Below, piece by piece: positions 26,596 through 34,338 of a stretch of DNA of 46,548 bases. Source of the DNA: Pseudomonadota bacterium (GTDB lineage Bacteria > Pseudomonadota > Gammaproteobacteria > Burkholderiales > Ferrovaceae); the NCBI GenBank assembly GCA_028873535.1, contig JAGWIJ010000009.1, positions 1 through 46,548 of the forward strand, in the 5' to 3' direction. The number at the start of each line of letters is the position of its first letter. Position 1 is the first letter of the stretch. The notes beneath the pieces were generated by a model. The model saw only the letters and a program-made list of their open reading frames with translations. It was not told where the DNA came from and did not search any database. Position numbers and translations under genes: made by a program.

Positions 26596-27687
26596 ATGGC
26601 CCTGCTGGAAATCCGCAACGTCGTCCGCCGCTTCGGCGACTTCACCGCCGTCGACGGCGTCAGCCTGGAGGTGGCCAGCGGGGAATTCTTCACGCTGCTT
26701 GGGCCGTCGGGCTGCGGCAAGACCACCCTGCTGCGCATGATCGCGGGCTTCGACGATCCGGACCAGGGCGACCTGCTGCTCGACGGCAAGTCGCTGCGCG
26801 ACATCCCGCCCGAACAGCGGCCCATCCACACGGTGTTCCAGAGCTATGCCCTGTTCCCGCACCTCAGCGTGGTCGAGAACGTGGCCTTTCCGCTCCGCAT
26901 GGCCAAGGTGGCGCCCGCCGAGATCCAGCGGCGCGTGCAGGAAGCGCTGGCGTCCGTGCACCTGTCGGAAAAGCAGCGCCACCTGCCGCATGAGCTGTCC
27001 GGTGGCCAGAAGCAGCGCGTTGCGCTGGCGCGCGGGCTGGTCAACCGCCCGCGCCTGCTGCTGCTCGACGAACCCCTGGGGGCGCTCGATGCCAAGCTGC
27101 GCGAAGAGATGCAGGTCGAGCTGATCAACCTGCAGAAGAACGTCGGCATCACCTTTGTCTTCGTCACCCATTCCCAGGCCGAAGCGCTGGCGCTGTCGCA
27201 CCGCATCGCGGTGATGAACCAGGGCAAGGTCGAGCAGCTCGACGAGCCTTCGCGCCTGTACGGCTTTCCGCGCAACCGCTTCGTGGCCGACTTCATCGGC
27301 AAGATCAACATGCTGGCCGCCACGGTGGTCGCCAGCGGCAGCGATCACCTTGAACTCGATGTCGCCGGCGTCGGGCGCGTGCTGGGCCCGCCGCAGCCGG
27401 CCATGCCGGTGGGCACGCGTGGCCAATTCGCGGTGCGTCCCGAGCAGGTGCGCATCGGCGCCGGCAGCGTTGACAGCGCCGGGCCGCTGTCCAACCGCGT
27501 CAAGGGGCGGATCCTCGACTTCCTCTATGTGGGCGACGTGACCACCTATCTGGTCGAACTCGAGAACGGCACCCGTCTCGAGGCCCTGCTGCCCAACAGT
27601 GCGCCGGGCCGCGCCAAATTCTTCGAGACCGGTGATCCGGTCGAACTGGCCTGGTCCGCCGAGGTCGGGGTGTTCCTCGATGCCTAA
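26596..27687 (+). CDS. potA: Spermidine/putrescine ABC transporter ATPase PotA
   Basis: A 363-residue ABC ATPase with Walker A GPSGCGKTT, Q-loop VFQSYALFPHLSV, signature LSGGQKQRVALARGL, Walker B LLLLDEPLGALD and the H-loop VTHSQAEALAL. The C-terminal TOBE_2 domain (about 270-360: GQFAVRPEQVRIG, YVGDVTTYLVELENG) is typical for PotA. It energises polyamine uptake with PotB, PotC and PotD, encoded directly downstream. Its 3' end overlaps potB by 8 nt. Confidence 0.93.
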   Translation: MALLEIRNVVRRFGDFTAVDGVSLEVASGEFFTLLGPSGCGKTTLLRMIAGFDDPDQGDLLLDGKSLRDIPPEQRPIHTVFQSYALFPHLSVVENVAFPLRMAKVAPAEIQRRVQEALASVHLSEKQRHLPHELSGGQKQRVALARGLVNRPRLLLLDEPLGALDAKLREEMQVELINLQKNVGITFVFVTHSQAEALALSHRIAVMNQGKVEQLDEPSRLYGFPRNRFVADFIGKINMLAATVVASGSDHLELDVAGVGRVLGPPQPAMPVGTRGQFAVRPEQVRIGAGSVDSAGPLSNRVKGRILDFLYVGDVTTYLVELENGTRLEALLPNSAPGRAKFFETGDPVELAWSAEVGVFLDA

Positions 27688-28585
27688 GCGCAGCGCCGAA
27701 CGGACCACACGCTGGCTGGTGTCGGGACCGCCGACACTGTTCATGCTGCTGTTCTTCCTGGCGCCCAGCCTGATCATGGTGCTCGCCTCGTTCCGCTATC
27801 CGGGCACCTTCGGCGGCCTGGCGCCGATGTTCGGCGCCGGACGGCCCGGCGAGGACACCGGGCTGACGCTCGAGAACTACCGCTTCTTCCTGAGCGACTT
27901 CATTTACGTCGAGATCTTCATCAAATCCTTCGCCGTGGCCCTGCTCAGCACGCTGATCTGCCTGCTGATGGCCTATCCGCTGGCGCTGCTGATCGCGCGC
28001 AGCCCCAAGGGGCGCCGTGACCTCATGGTGCTGCTGGTGATCCTGCCGTTTGCCAGCAACTTCCTGATCCGCGTGTATGCGCTGATGATCCTGCTCGGCC
28101 CGCAGCAGGCCCTGGCCACCTCGCTCAATGGTGCCCTGGCGCTGTTCGGTCTGGGGCGCGTCAATCTGCTGTTCTCCTCGTTCGCGGTGGTCGTCGGCAT
28201 GGTCTACGTGCACCTGCCGTTCATGGTGCTGCCGCTCTACACCAACCTGGAAAAGCACGACCCCGCCCTGCTCGATGCCGCCCAGGATCTCGGCGCCAAC
28301 GGCTGGCAGCGCTTCTGGCGGGTCACCTTTCCGCTGTCGCTGCCCGGCATCTTCTCGGGTTCGGCGCTGGTGTTCATCCCGGTGCTTGGCATGTTCGCGA
28401 TTCCCGACCTGCTGGGCGGTACCCGCGACATCCTGATCGGCAACCTGATCAAGGACCAGTTCCTGGGCACGCGGGACTGGCCCTTCGGCAGCATGCTGTC
28501 GATCATGCTGACCGTGGTGGTGCTGGGCTTCGCGGCCATCGCGGCGCGCCTGTCGCGCCGCGATGGCGCACGGGAGGAGGCATGA
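27680..28585 (+). CDS. potB: Spermidine/putrescine ABC transporter permease PotB
   Basis: A 301-residue permease with six hydrophobic helices. The permease EAA loop reads DAAQDLGANGWQRFWRVTFPLSLPGI; the C-terminal FIPVLGMFAIPDLLGGTRDILIGNLI stretch is characteristic of PotB/PotH. The ATG lies inside the end of potA (8-nt overlap) and begins MPKRSAERTTRW before the first transmembrane helix. Together with PotC it forms the transmembrane pore of the polyamine importer. Confidence 0.92.
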   Translation: MPKRSAERTTRWLVSGPPTLFMLLFFLAPSLIMVLASFRYPGTFGGLAPMFGAGRPGEDTGLTLENYRFFLSDFIYVEIFIKSFAVALLSTLICLLMAYPLALLIARSPKGRRDLMVLLVILPFASNFLIRVYALMILLGPQQALATSLNGALALFGLGRVNLLFSSFAVVVGMVYVHLPFMVLPLYTNLEKHDPALLDAAQDLGANGWQRFWRVTFPLSLPGIFSGSALVFIPVLGMFAIPDLLGGTRDILIGNLIKDQFLGTRDWPFGSMLSIMLTVVVLGFAAIAARLSRRDGAREEA

Positions 28586-29364
28586 GCACGCGCCGCAGCG
28601 CCCTGCTGTGGGCGACCTCGATCGCCGTCTACGCCTTCCTCTACATCCCGCTGGCCGTGGTGGTGCTCTACTCCTTCAACGACTCGCGGCTCAATGCCGA
28701 ATGGGTGGGCTTTACGCTCGACTGGTACCGCACCCTGTTCCATGACGAGGAAATGCTCCAGGCCGGGGCCAATTCGCTGATGATCGCCTTTGTCGCCAGC
28801 GCGGTCTCGACCCTGCTCGGCACCATGGCCGGCATCGCCATGCACCGCTTCAAGCTGCGCGTGCTGCCGGTGCTGGTCGTGACGCCGGTGGCGATGCCCG
28901 AGATCCTGCTTGGTGTCTCGCTGCTGATCTTTTTCGTGCAGGTGCTCAACCTGACCCTGGGGTTGTTCTCCGTGCTGATCGCGCACATCACTTTCTGCGT
29001 CGGCTTCGTCGCCATCGTCGTGCGCGCGCGTCTGGCCGGCATGGACGAAAGCATCTTCGAGGCCGCCCGCGATCTGGGCGCCACGCCCTGGCAGACCTTC
29101 CGTCTGGTGACCTTCCCGCTGATCCTGCCCGGCGTGATCGCCGGGGCGCTGATGGCGTTCACGCTGTCCATCGACGACTTCGTCATCACCTTCTTCACAG
29201 CCGGCGTGGGGGTGCATACCCTGCCGCTGCAGATCTATTCCATGATCAAGATCGCCGTCACACCCGAAGTGAATGCCGTCTCGACCCTGCTGATGACCCT
29301 CACTCTGGGGCTCATCATCCTGGCGTCGCGCCTCGCGCCCGACGCGCTGCGGAGCGAATCGTGA
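28582..29364 (+). CDS. potC: Spermidine/putrescine ABC transporter permease PotC
   Basis: A 260-residue permease with six hydrophobic helices, opening with WATSIAVYAFLYIPLAVVVLYSFNDS (given here by its ends, a PotC/PotI hallmark region). The EAA loop is EAARDLGATPWQTFRLVTFPLILPG, followed by SIDDFVITFFTAG, which is diagnostic of PotC. An ATGA overlap couples it to potB, and its TGA overlaps the potD GTG. Confidence 0.92.
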   Translation: MSTRRSALLWATSIAVYAFLYIPLAVVVLYSFNDSRLNAEWVGFTLDWYRTLFHDEEMLQAGANSLMIAFVASAVSTLLGTMAGIAMHRFKLRVLPVLVVTPVAMPEILLGVSLLIFFVQVLNLTLGLFSVLIAHITFCVGFVAIVVRARLAGMDESIFEAARDLGATPWQTFRLVTFPLILPGVIAGALMAFTLSIDDFVITFFTAGVGVHTLPLQIYSMIKIAVTPEVNAVSTLLMTLTLGLIILASRLAPDALRSES

Positions 29365-30473
29365 GCGCCAGTCCGGCACCGGCTGCGCCGGCGCGCCGCC
29401 TGGCCGTTGCCCTGCTGCCTGCCCTGTTCGGCCTGCTGCTGCAGGTGGCGACGCTGCCGGCGCGCGCAGAGGACGTGCTGCGGCTGTTCAACTGGAACAA
29501 CTACGTCAGCCAGGACACCCTCGACCGCTTCGAAGTGCAGTGCCGCTGCCGCGTGCTGCAGGACTACTACTCCGACAACGAAGAGATGCTGGCGAAGCTG
29601 GCGGCCGGTGCCAGTGGCTACGACATCATCGTGCCGACCGGCAACGCGGTCGAAACCCTGATCCGCCAGGGCGCTCTGCGTCCGCTCGACCGCGCGCGCC
29701 TGCCTCACTTCAGCAACCTCAATGCGGCTTTTCTCGACAGTTTCTTCGATCCGGGCAACCGCTATTCGGTGCCCTACGCCTACACCATCACCCTGCTCGG
29801 CTACAACGCCGATCGCCTCGACGCACTCGGCCTGCCGCACGACAGCTGGGCCGTGCTGTTCGAACCGCGCTACCTGGAAAAGCTGCGTGGACGGGTGACG
29901 GTGCTCGACAGTCCGCGCGAGCTGATGGCGGCTGCGCTGCTCTACCTGGGCTACCGCGTCAACGATGCCGACGAGGCGCACTGGCGCGCGGCGCGCGACC
30001 TGATCATCCGTGCCAAACCCTACTGGGCTTCATTCAGCAACAGCAGCTACATCAAGGAGCTCACGGTCGGCAACATCTGGCTCGCCCACGGCTATTCCAA
30101 TGACATGTTCGTGGCGGCCCAGGATGCCGCCAAGGCCGGACGTCCGTTCAAGGTGGCTTTCTCGACACCCAAGGAGGGCGCAGTGCTGGCGCTGGACAAC
30201 ATGGTGCTGCATAAGTCGGGGCCGCGCCCGGACCTGGCCCTGGCATTCATGGATTTCATGCTGGATGGCCGCAACTCGGCCGAATTGAGCAATCTGATCG
30301 GCTCGGGCAATCCCAATGCCGCCGCCATGCCTTTCATCCGCCCCGAGATCGCCGGCAACCGCGCGGTGTTCCCGGACGCGGCCAGCGTCAAGCGGCTGGA
30401 AATGCTGCGCGACCTGGATCGTCAGCGGCGACGGGTGCTCAACCGCATGTGGGTCGAAATCAAGCTGCGCTGA
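29361..30473 (+). CDS. potD: Spermidine/putrescine-binding periplasmic protein PotD
   Basis: A 370-residue periplasmic binding protein (type II fold). A signal peptide (residues about 12-36, ending LPARA) precedes DVLRLFNWNNYVSQDTLDRF, which is the family opening. Other matches are YYSDNEEMLAKLAAG, YDIIVPTGNAV, YSVPYAYTIT and FPDAASVKRLEMLRDL. The ligand is a polyamine; putrescine versus spermidine preference cannot be read by eye. GTG at 29361 overlaps the potC stop. In many operons the binding protein is last, as here. A strong GC hairpin follows. Confidence 0.92.
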   Translation: MSASPAPAAPARRLAVALLPALFGLLLQVATLPARAEDVLRLFNWNNYVSQDTLDRFEVQCRCRVLQDYYSDNEEMLAKLAAGASGYDIIVPTGNAVETLIRQGALRPLDRARLPHFSNLNAAFLDSFFDPGNRYSVPYAYTITLLGYNADRLDALGLPHDSWAVLFEPRYLEKLRGRVTVLDSPRELMAAALLYLGYRVNDADEAHWRAARDLIIRAKPYWASFSNSSYIKELTVGNIWLAHGYSNDMFVAAQDAAKAGRPFKVAFSTPKEGAVLALDNMVLHKSGPRPDLALAFMDFMLDGRNSAELSNLIGSGNPNAAAMPFIRPEIAGNRAVFPDAASVKRLEMLRDLDRQRRRVLNRMWVEIKLR

Positions 30474-30481
30474 GTGTGCGC

Positions 30482-30507
30482 GCCGGCGGGCCGTGCGGCC
30501 CGCCGGC
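30482..30507. terminator. GC-rich hairpin between convergent potD and the OhrR-type gene
   Basis: GCCGGCGGGCC (30482-30492) and GGCCCGCCGGC (30497-30507) form a perfect 11-bp stem with a GTGC loop. It is centred in the 46-bp gap between two convergent stops, the expected site of a bidirectional terminator. There is no T-tract on either side. Confidence 0.6.
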
Positions 30508-30519
30508 AGTGGATGTGCC

Positions 30520-30996
30520 TCAGGCGGCGTCAGCGATCCGGCTGTCTTCGCAGAGCGCCTGCGACAGCTGCTGCAGACGGCTGCGCAGGCTGGCGATCTC
30601 GCCGTACGGCAGGCCGGTGCGCAGCGCGACCTCCGCCTGCACTTCGGCGGCGCGGGCGCGCAGGCCCTGGCCGTCGCTCGACAGCGTGATGCGCACGATG
30701 CGCTCGTCGCGCGCGTCACGCTGGCGCGTCACCAGGCCAAGTGCCTCCAGACGCTTGACCAGCGGGGTCAGTGCCGCGGCATCCAGCTGCAGCCGCCGTG
30801 CGATCTCGCCCACCGGCACGGTATCCTGTTCCCACAGCACCAGCAGCACCAGGTACTGCGGATAGGTGATGCCGAGCTCGCTCAGCAAAGGGCGATAGGC
30901 GCGGGTGATGGCATGGGTGGCGGCGTACAGCGCAAAACACAGCCGGTCATCCAGCGACAGATCGCCTTGGTTCTCGGCGGCCACGTTGGCTTGCAT
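30520..30996 (-). CDS. MarR-family regulator, OhrR-like
   Basis: A 158-residue MarR-type winged-helix repressor. The N-terminal DDRLCFALYAATHAITRAY places a cysteine at residue 20 in the exact context of the peroxide-sensing Cys of OhrR. The wHTH carries PVGEIARRLQLDAAALTPLVKRLE and the wing DARDERIVRITLS. OhrR proteins derepress an organic hydroperoxide reductase (ohr) when this cysteine is oxidised. No ohr gene is visible nearby. ATG at 30996 is chosen because GGGAG precedes it at 6-nt spacing. The AT-richer upstream region contains two TCAACGCGTTGA-like palindromes. Confidence 0.85.
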   Translation of the reverse strand: MQANVAAENQGDLSLDDRLCFALYAATHAITRAYRPLLSELGITYPQYLVLLVLWEQDTVPVGEIARRLQLDAAALTPLVKRLEALGLVTRQRDARDERIVRITLSSDGQGLRARAAEVQAEVALRTGLPYGEIASLRSRLQQLSQALCEDSRIADAA

Positions 30997-31026
30997 GTGA
31001 AACTCCCACAGAGCAGATGTGATTGT

Positions 31027-31136
31027 TGAACGCGTTGATAGCCTTGAGGTCGGTATTCTGGAATCCGCTTGCATTGCCGGACTAACGCCGGGCTTGCAAT
31101 TACTTAATCGCTGATTTCAATCTCACAACGCGTTGA
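31027..31136. promoter_or_regulatory. Pair of AACGCGTT palindromes upstream of the OhrR-type gene
   Basis: TGAACGCGTTGA (core 31029-31036) and ACAACGCGTTGA (core 31127-31134) share the ten bases AACGCGTTGA and are 98 bp apart. Both approximate the palindrome TCAACGCGTTGA. They lie in the 264-bp intergenic region between the MarR gene (minus) and the gamma-carbonic anhydrase gene (plus), a suitable place for binding sites of the neighbouring dimeric repressor. Assignment is inference. Confidence 0.4.
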
Positions 31137-31260
31137 AGTTTAGGGTATAGCCTGCGCTTGGCCTAATGGGTTTTACGTTTCATTTCAAATTTGTGCGGTG
31201 CTCAACGCCGTGCGACTGAAGTGGTAACATGAAGACTCCCAGCTTAAGGTTTGAACGTCC

Positions 31261-31797
31261 GTGATCTATGATCTCGAGTCCTGGCGACCTGTGTTCGCCG
31301 GCGAGTATTTCGTGGCGGAGTCCGCTGCCGTCATCGGCCAGGTCGAGGCCGGCGCCGATGTCAGCATCTGGTTCAATGCCGTGGTGCGCGGCGACAACGA
31401 GCTGATCCGCCTGGGTGCGCGCGTGAACATCCAGGACGGCGCCGTGCTGCACAACGACCCCGGCTTTCCGCTCTCCCTCGACGAGGGCGTCAGCGTCGGG
31501 CATCTGGCGGTTCTGCATGGCTGCAGCGTCGGCGCCAACACCCTGGTCGGAATGAAGTCGGTGATCCTGAACGGCGCCGTGATCGGCCCTGACTGCCTGA
31601 TCGGCGCCGGCAGCATGGTCACCGGCAACAAGGTGATTCCCGAACGTTCGCTGGTCATGGGCACGCCGGCGCGTGTCGTGCGCACGCTCACCGATGCCGA
31701 AGTGGCCGAACTGCGGCGCGTCACCGAATCCTACGTCCAGCGCGCGCGCCGCTACCGCAAGCACCTCACCGCCTCGGTCCTGCCCGCCTATCGATGA
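31261..31797 (+). CDS. Gamma-class carbonic anhydrase family protein
   Basis: A 178-residue left-handed beta-helix protein of the gamma-carbonic anhydrase/YrdA group, visible as hexapeptide repeats. The three zinc ligands are at His64 (VLHNDPG), His81 and His86 (VGHLAVLHG), and the conserved RGDNE and NIQDG loops are present. Members are trimeric; some hydrate CO2, many have no demonstrated activity. GTG at 31261 is chosen because the protein opens MIYDLESWRPVF directly there. Its TGA overlaps the ATG of the VanZ-like gene. Confidence 0.92.
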   Translation: MIYDLESWRPVFAGEYFVAESAAVIGQVEAGADVSIWFNAVVRGDNELIRLGARVNIQDGAVLHNDPGFPLSLDEGVSVGHLAVLHGCSVGANTLVGMKSVILNGAVIGPDCLIGAGSMVTGNKVIPERSLVMGTPARVVRTLTDAEVAELRRVTESYVQRARRYRKHLTASVLPAYR

Positions 31798-32882
31798 CTG
31801 TGCAGGCGTCCGCGCCAAGGCGGTCGGCCGCCTTCCTGGCGACCCTGCTGCTCGCCTACGGCGCTCTGGTGGTCTACGCCAGCCTGGCGCCCTTCGGTCC
31901 CTGGCTGCCGTGGGCTGAATTCGACGCCGCGTTTCTGCGCGCGCCGCTGCCGCGCCACCTGGGCAGCACTGTCGACCTGCTGCTCAATGTGCTGGCCTAT
32001 CTGCCGGTGGGCATGCTCGGCGCGGCAATCGCGGTACGCGCACTGCCATCCGGCGGCGCCGTGGCCCTTGCCACCCTGGTTGGCGCGCTGCTCAGTCTGG
32101 CCATGGAGCTGCTCCAGGTCCTGCTGCCGCCGCGCATCGCCTCCAATCTGGACCTGCTCACCAACAGCCTCGGCGCCTGCCTTGGCGCCTTGCCCTGGCT
32201 GTGGCCGGCACGCCTGCGGCGTCTGCTGTTGCCGCTGGAACGTGTGCGCGACCGTCTGTTGCGTCCCGGTGCCGGCGCCGAATGCGGTGCCAGTCTGCTG
32301 CTGCTGTGGGGCGCCTGCCAGCTCAACCCCGCCATTCCCTTCCTGGGCGCCGGCGTGCTGCTCGATCCCGACCGCGAGCCCTGGTATGCAGCCAGTGCTG
32401 ATCCCGATCTGTGGGCGCTGCACGCCTGCGCCGCAGCGCTCAACGCCAGCGGCCTGGGCCTGTTGCTGGCCTGCCTGCTGCAGCCGCGCGTGCAGCCTTT
32501 GCTGGCAGGAATGCTGACCCTGGTCACGCTGCTGGGCATCAAGGCGACTGCGGCCGAGTTCCTGCTCAAGCCTCTGGTGGCGGGCGCCTGGTTCGACAGC
32601 GCCACGCTGGCCGGACTGGCGGCGGGCTGCCTGGCGCTGGTGGCACTGCGCAGCCTGCGTGGCGCCATGCGTTCGCGGCTGGCGGCCGCTTGTCTGCTGG
32701 CCGGCGGCCTGCTTGCCAAGCTCGACAGCCACTACGCTTCGTGGTTCGTGCTGCGTGGCCTGTTCGGACTCAATATGGTGCAGCTGCGCAATTTTGCCGG
32801 CCTGACCGAGTGGATCAACGAGATCTGGCCGCTGCTGGCGCTGCTGTTCCTGGTCGTCTGGCGGCCACCCAGACCGGTCTGA
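31794..32882 (+). CDS. VanZ-like integral membrane protein
   Basis: A 362-residue protein with perhaps ten hydrophobic segments. The N-terminal 120 residues carry the VanZ pattern: a first helix ending SLAPFGPW, then DLLLNVLAYLPVGML, SLAMELLQVLLPPR and SNLDLLTNSLGACLG. VanZ proteins can confer low-level teicoplanin tolerance in Gram-positives, but proteobacterial members are uncharacterised. The C-terminal half is a second hydrophobic region without recognisable motifs, longer than stand-alone VanZ proteins. Translation is coupled to the carbonic anhydrase gene by an ATGA overlap. Confidence 0.78.
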   Translation: MTVQASAPRRSAAFLATLLLAYGALVVYASLAPFGPWLPWAEFDAAFLRAPLPRHLGSTVDLLLNVLAYLPVGMLGAAIAVRALPSGGAVALATLVGALLSLAMELLQVLLPPRIASNLDLLTNSLGACLGALPWLWPARLRRLLLPLERVRDRLLRPGAGAECGASLLLLWGACQLNPAIPFLGAGVLLDPDREPWYAASADPDLWALHACAAALNASGLGLLLACLLQPRVQPLLAGMLTLVTLLGIKATAAEFLLKPLVAGAWFDSATLAGLAAGCLALVALRSLRGAMRSRLAAACLLAGGLLAKLDSHYASWFVLRGLFGLNMVQLRNFAGLTEWINEIWPLLALLFLVVWRPPRPV

Positions 32883-32930
32883 TCCCCGGCGCGCCATGCT
32901 GCCGCCGTGCCTTCGGGTATCATTCGCTGC

Positions 32931-33239
32931 ATGAGCCATTTCAGACACCACGTATTCTTCTGCTGCAACCAACGCCCCAACGGCGAGGCCTGCTGCCAGG
33001 ATCACGGCGCGGCGGAAATGCGCGCCTATGCCAAGGACCGGGTCAAGGCGCTTGGCGCTGCGATCCCGGAGCGCGTGCGCATCAACCAGGCCGGCTGCCT
33101 GGACCGGTGCGAGCTGGGGCCGGTGCTGGTGATCTATCCGGACGCGGTCTGGTATACCTATGTCGACCGCGAGGACATCGATGAAATCATCGACGAGCAT
33201 CTTGTGCATGGTCGCGTCGTCGAACGCCTGCGCGTCTGA
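32931..33239 (+). CDS. Thioredoxin-like [2Fe-2S] ferredoxin
   Basis: A 102-residue protein with the thioredoxin-like ferredoxin fold. Cysteines occur as FFCCNQRPNGEACCQ near the N terminus and QAGCLDRCELGP in the second half, matching the four-ligand pattern of the family. The ending PDAVWYTYVDREDIDEIIDEH is also typical. Its electron partner is unknown; it probably serves Fe-S or oxidoreductase chemistry in the cytosol. ATG at 32931 gives the family length. It is followed by an alpha/beta hydrolase gene after 5 nt. Confidence 0.88.
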   Translation: MSHFRHHVFFCCNQRPNGEACCQDHGAAEMRAYAKDRVKALGAAIPERVRINQAGCLDRCELGPVLVIYPDAVWYTYVDREDIDEIIDEHLVHGRVVERLRV

Positions 33240-33244
33240 CTGCC

Positions 33245-33910
33245 GTGACTGAACGCAAGCGCACCGAGTACTTCCAGGGACCGGCAGGACGCCTGCAGGT
33301 GGTGATCGACCACGCGCCGCAGGGTCCGCCGCGCGGACTCGCGCTGGTGGCCCATCCGCATCCGCTGATGGGTGGCACGCTCGACAACAAGGTGGCGCAG
33401 ACGCTGGCGCGCGCCTTCACCGATGCAGCTTGCGAGGCCTGGCGCATGAACTTCCGCGGCGTCGGCGAAAGCGAGGGCGAGCATGCTGCCGGCAATGGTG
33501 AAACCGACGACATGGTCCAGCTGGTCGGACTGATCGCGGCGCGATACCCCGGCCTGCCCCTGTTCCTGGCGGGATTCTCCTTCGGCGGCTATGTCCAGGC
33601 GCGCGTGGCCGCCCGCCTGGCGCAGACGCCGGCGGGGCCGCAGGCACTGCGCCTGATGCTGGTGGCGCCGGCCGTGCAGCGTTTCGACGTGCCCCAGGTG
33701 CCTGCCGACACCCTGCTCATCCACGGCGAACTCGACGACGTCATCCCCCTGGCGCACCTGCTCGACTGGGCGCGACCGCAGGAGCTGCCCGTACTGCTGA
33801 TCCCTTCCGCCGACCATTTCTTCCATCGCCGTCTGGCCGTGATCCGTCACGCCGTGGCGGCCGCTGCGCGCGACAGCCTGGCGGAATTCGCCGCATCCCG
33901 GCGGACCTGA
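33245..33910 (+). CDS. Alpha/beta hydrolase
   Basis: A 221-residue serine hydrolase of a small family common in betaproteobacteria. The nucleophile elbow GFSFGGY holds Ser112, with the acid in HGELDDVIPL and His in ADHFFHRRL; the oxyanion strand reads VAHPHPLMGGT. The substrate is unknown. GTG at 33245 lies 5 nt after the ferredoxin stop, consistent with co-transcription with the ferredoxin and hemJ genes. Confidence 0.88.
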   Translation: MTERKRTEYFQGPAGRLQVVIDHAPQGPPRGLALVAHPHPLMGGTLDNKVAQTLARAFTDAACEAWRMNFRGVGESEGEHAAGNGETDDMVQLVGLIAARYPGLPLFLAGFSFGGYVQARVAARLAQTPAGPQALRLMLVAPAVQRFDVPQVPADTLLIHGELDDVIPLAHLLDWARPQELPVLLIPSADHFFHRRLAVIRHAVAAAARDSLAEFAASRRT

Positions 33911-33915
33911 ACGGC

Positions 33916-34338
33916 ATGCTCTGGTTCAAGGCCTTGCATATCGTGTTCGTGGCGAGCTGGTTCGCCGGTCTGTTCTACCTGCCACGCATCTTTGTCAATC
34001 TGGCGATGGTGCCGCCTGACAGTGCGGCCGAACGCCGGCGCCTGCTGCTGATGGCGGACAAGCTCTACCGCTTCATGACCCTGCTGATGGTGCCGGCGCT
34101 GGCACTCGGTGCGTGGCTCTGGCTGGGCTACGGCATCGGGCAGGGACAGGGCTGGATGCACGCCAAGCTCACGCTGGTCATGCTGCTGCTGGTCTACCAT
34201 TTCGCGTGCGCGCAGCTGCTGCGCGCCCTGCACGAGGGGCGCGATGCCCATTCCCACGTGTGGTTCCGCTGGTTCAACGAATTCCCGGTGATCGGCCTGC
34301 TGGCCGTGGTCATCCTGGTTGTGGTGAAGCCGTTTTGA
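33916..34338 (+). CDS. hemJ: Protoporphyrinogen IX oxidase HemJ
   Basis: A 140-residue, four-helix membrane protein of the HemJ family (formerly UPF0093; related to CopD). The essential histidine is His8 in ALHIVFVASWFAGLFYLPR and the essential lysine is Lys84 in MHAKLTLVM. HemJ oxidises protoporphyrinogen IX in the penultimate step of haem synthesis in many bacteria lacking HemG/HemY. It starts 5 nt after the hydrolase gene, and its TGA overlaps the TTG start of the methyltransferase. Confidence 0.9.
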   Translation: MLWFKALHIVFVASWFAGLFYLPRIFVNLAMVPPDSAAERRRLLLMADKLYRFMTLLMVPALALGAWLWLGYGIGQGQGWMHAKLTLVMLLLVYHFACAQLLRALHEGRDAHSHVWFRWFNEFPVIGLLAVVILVVVKPF

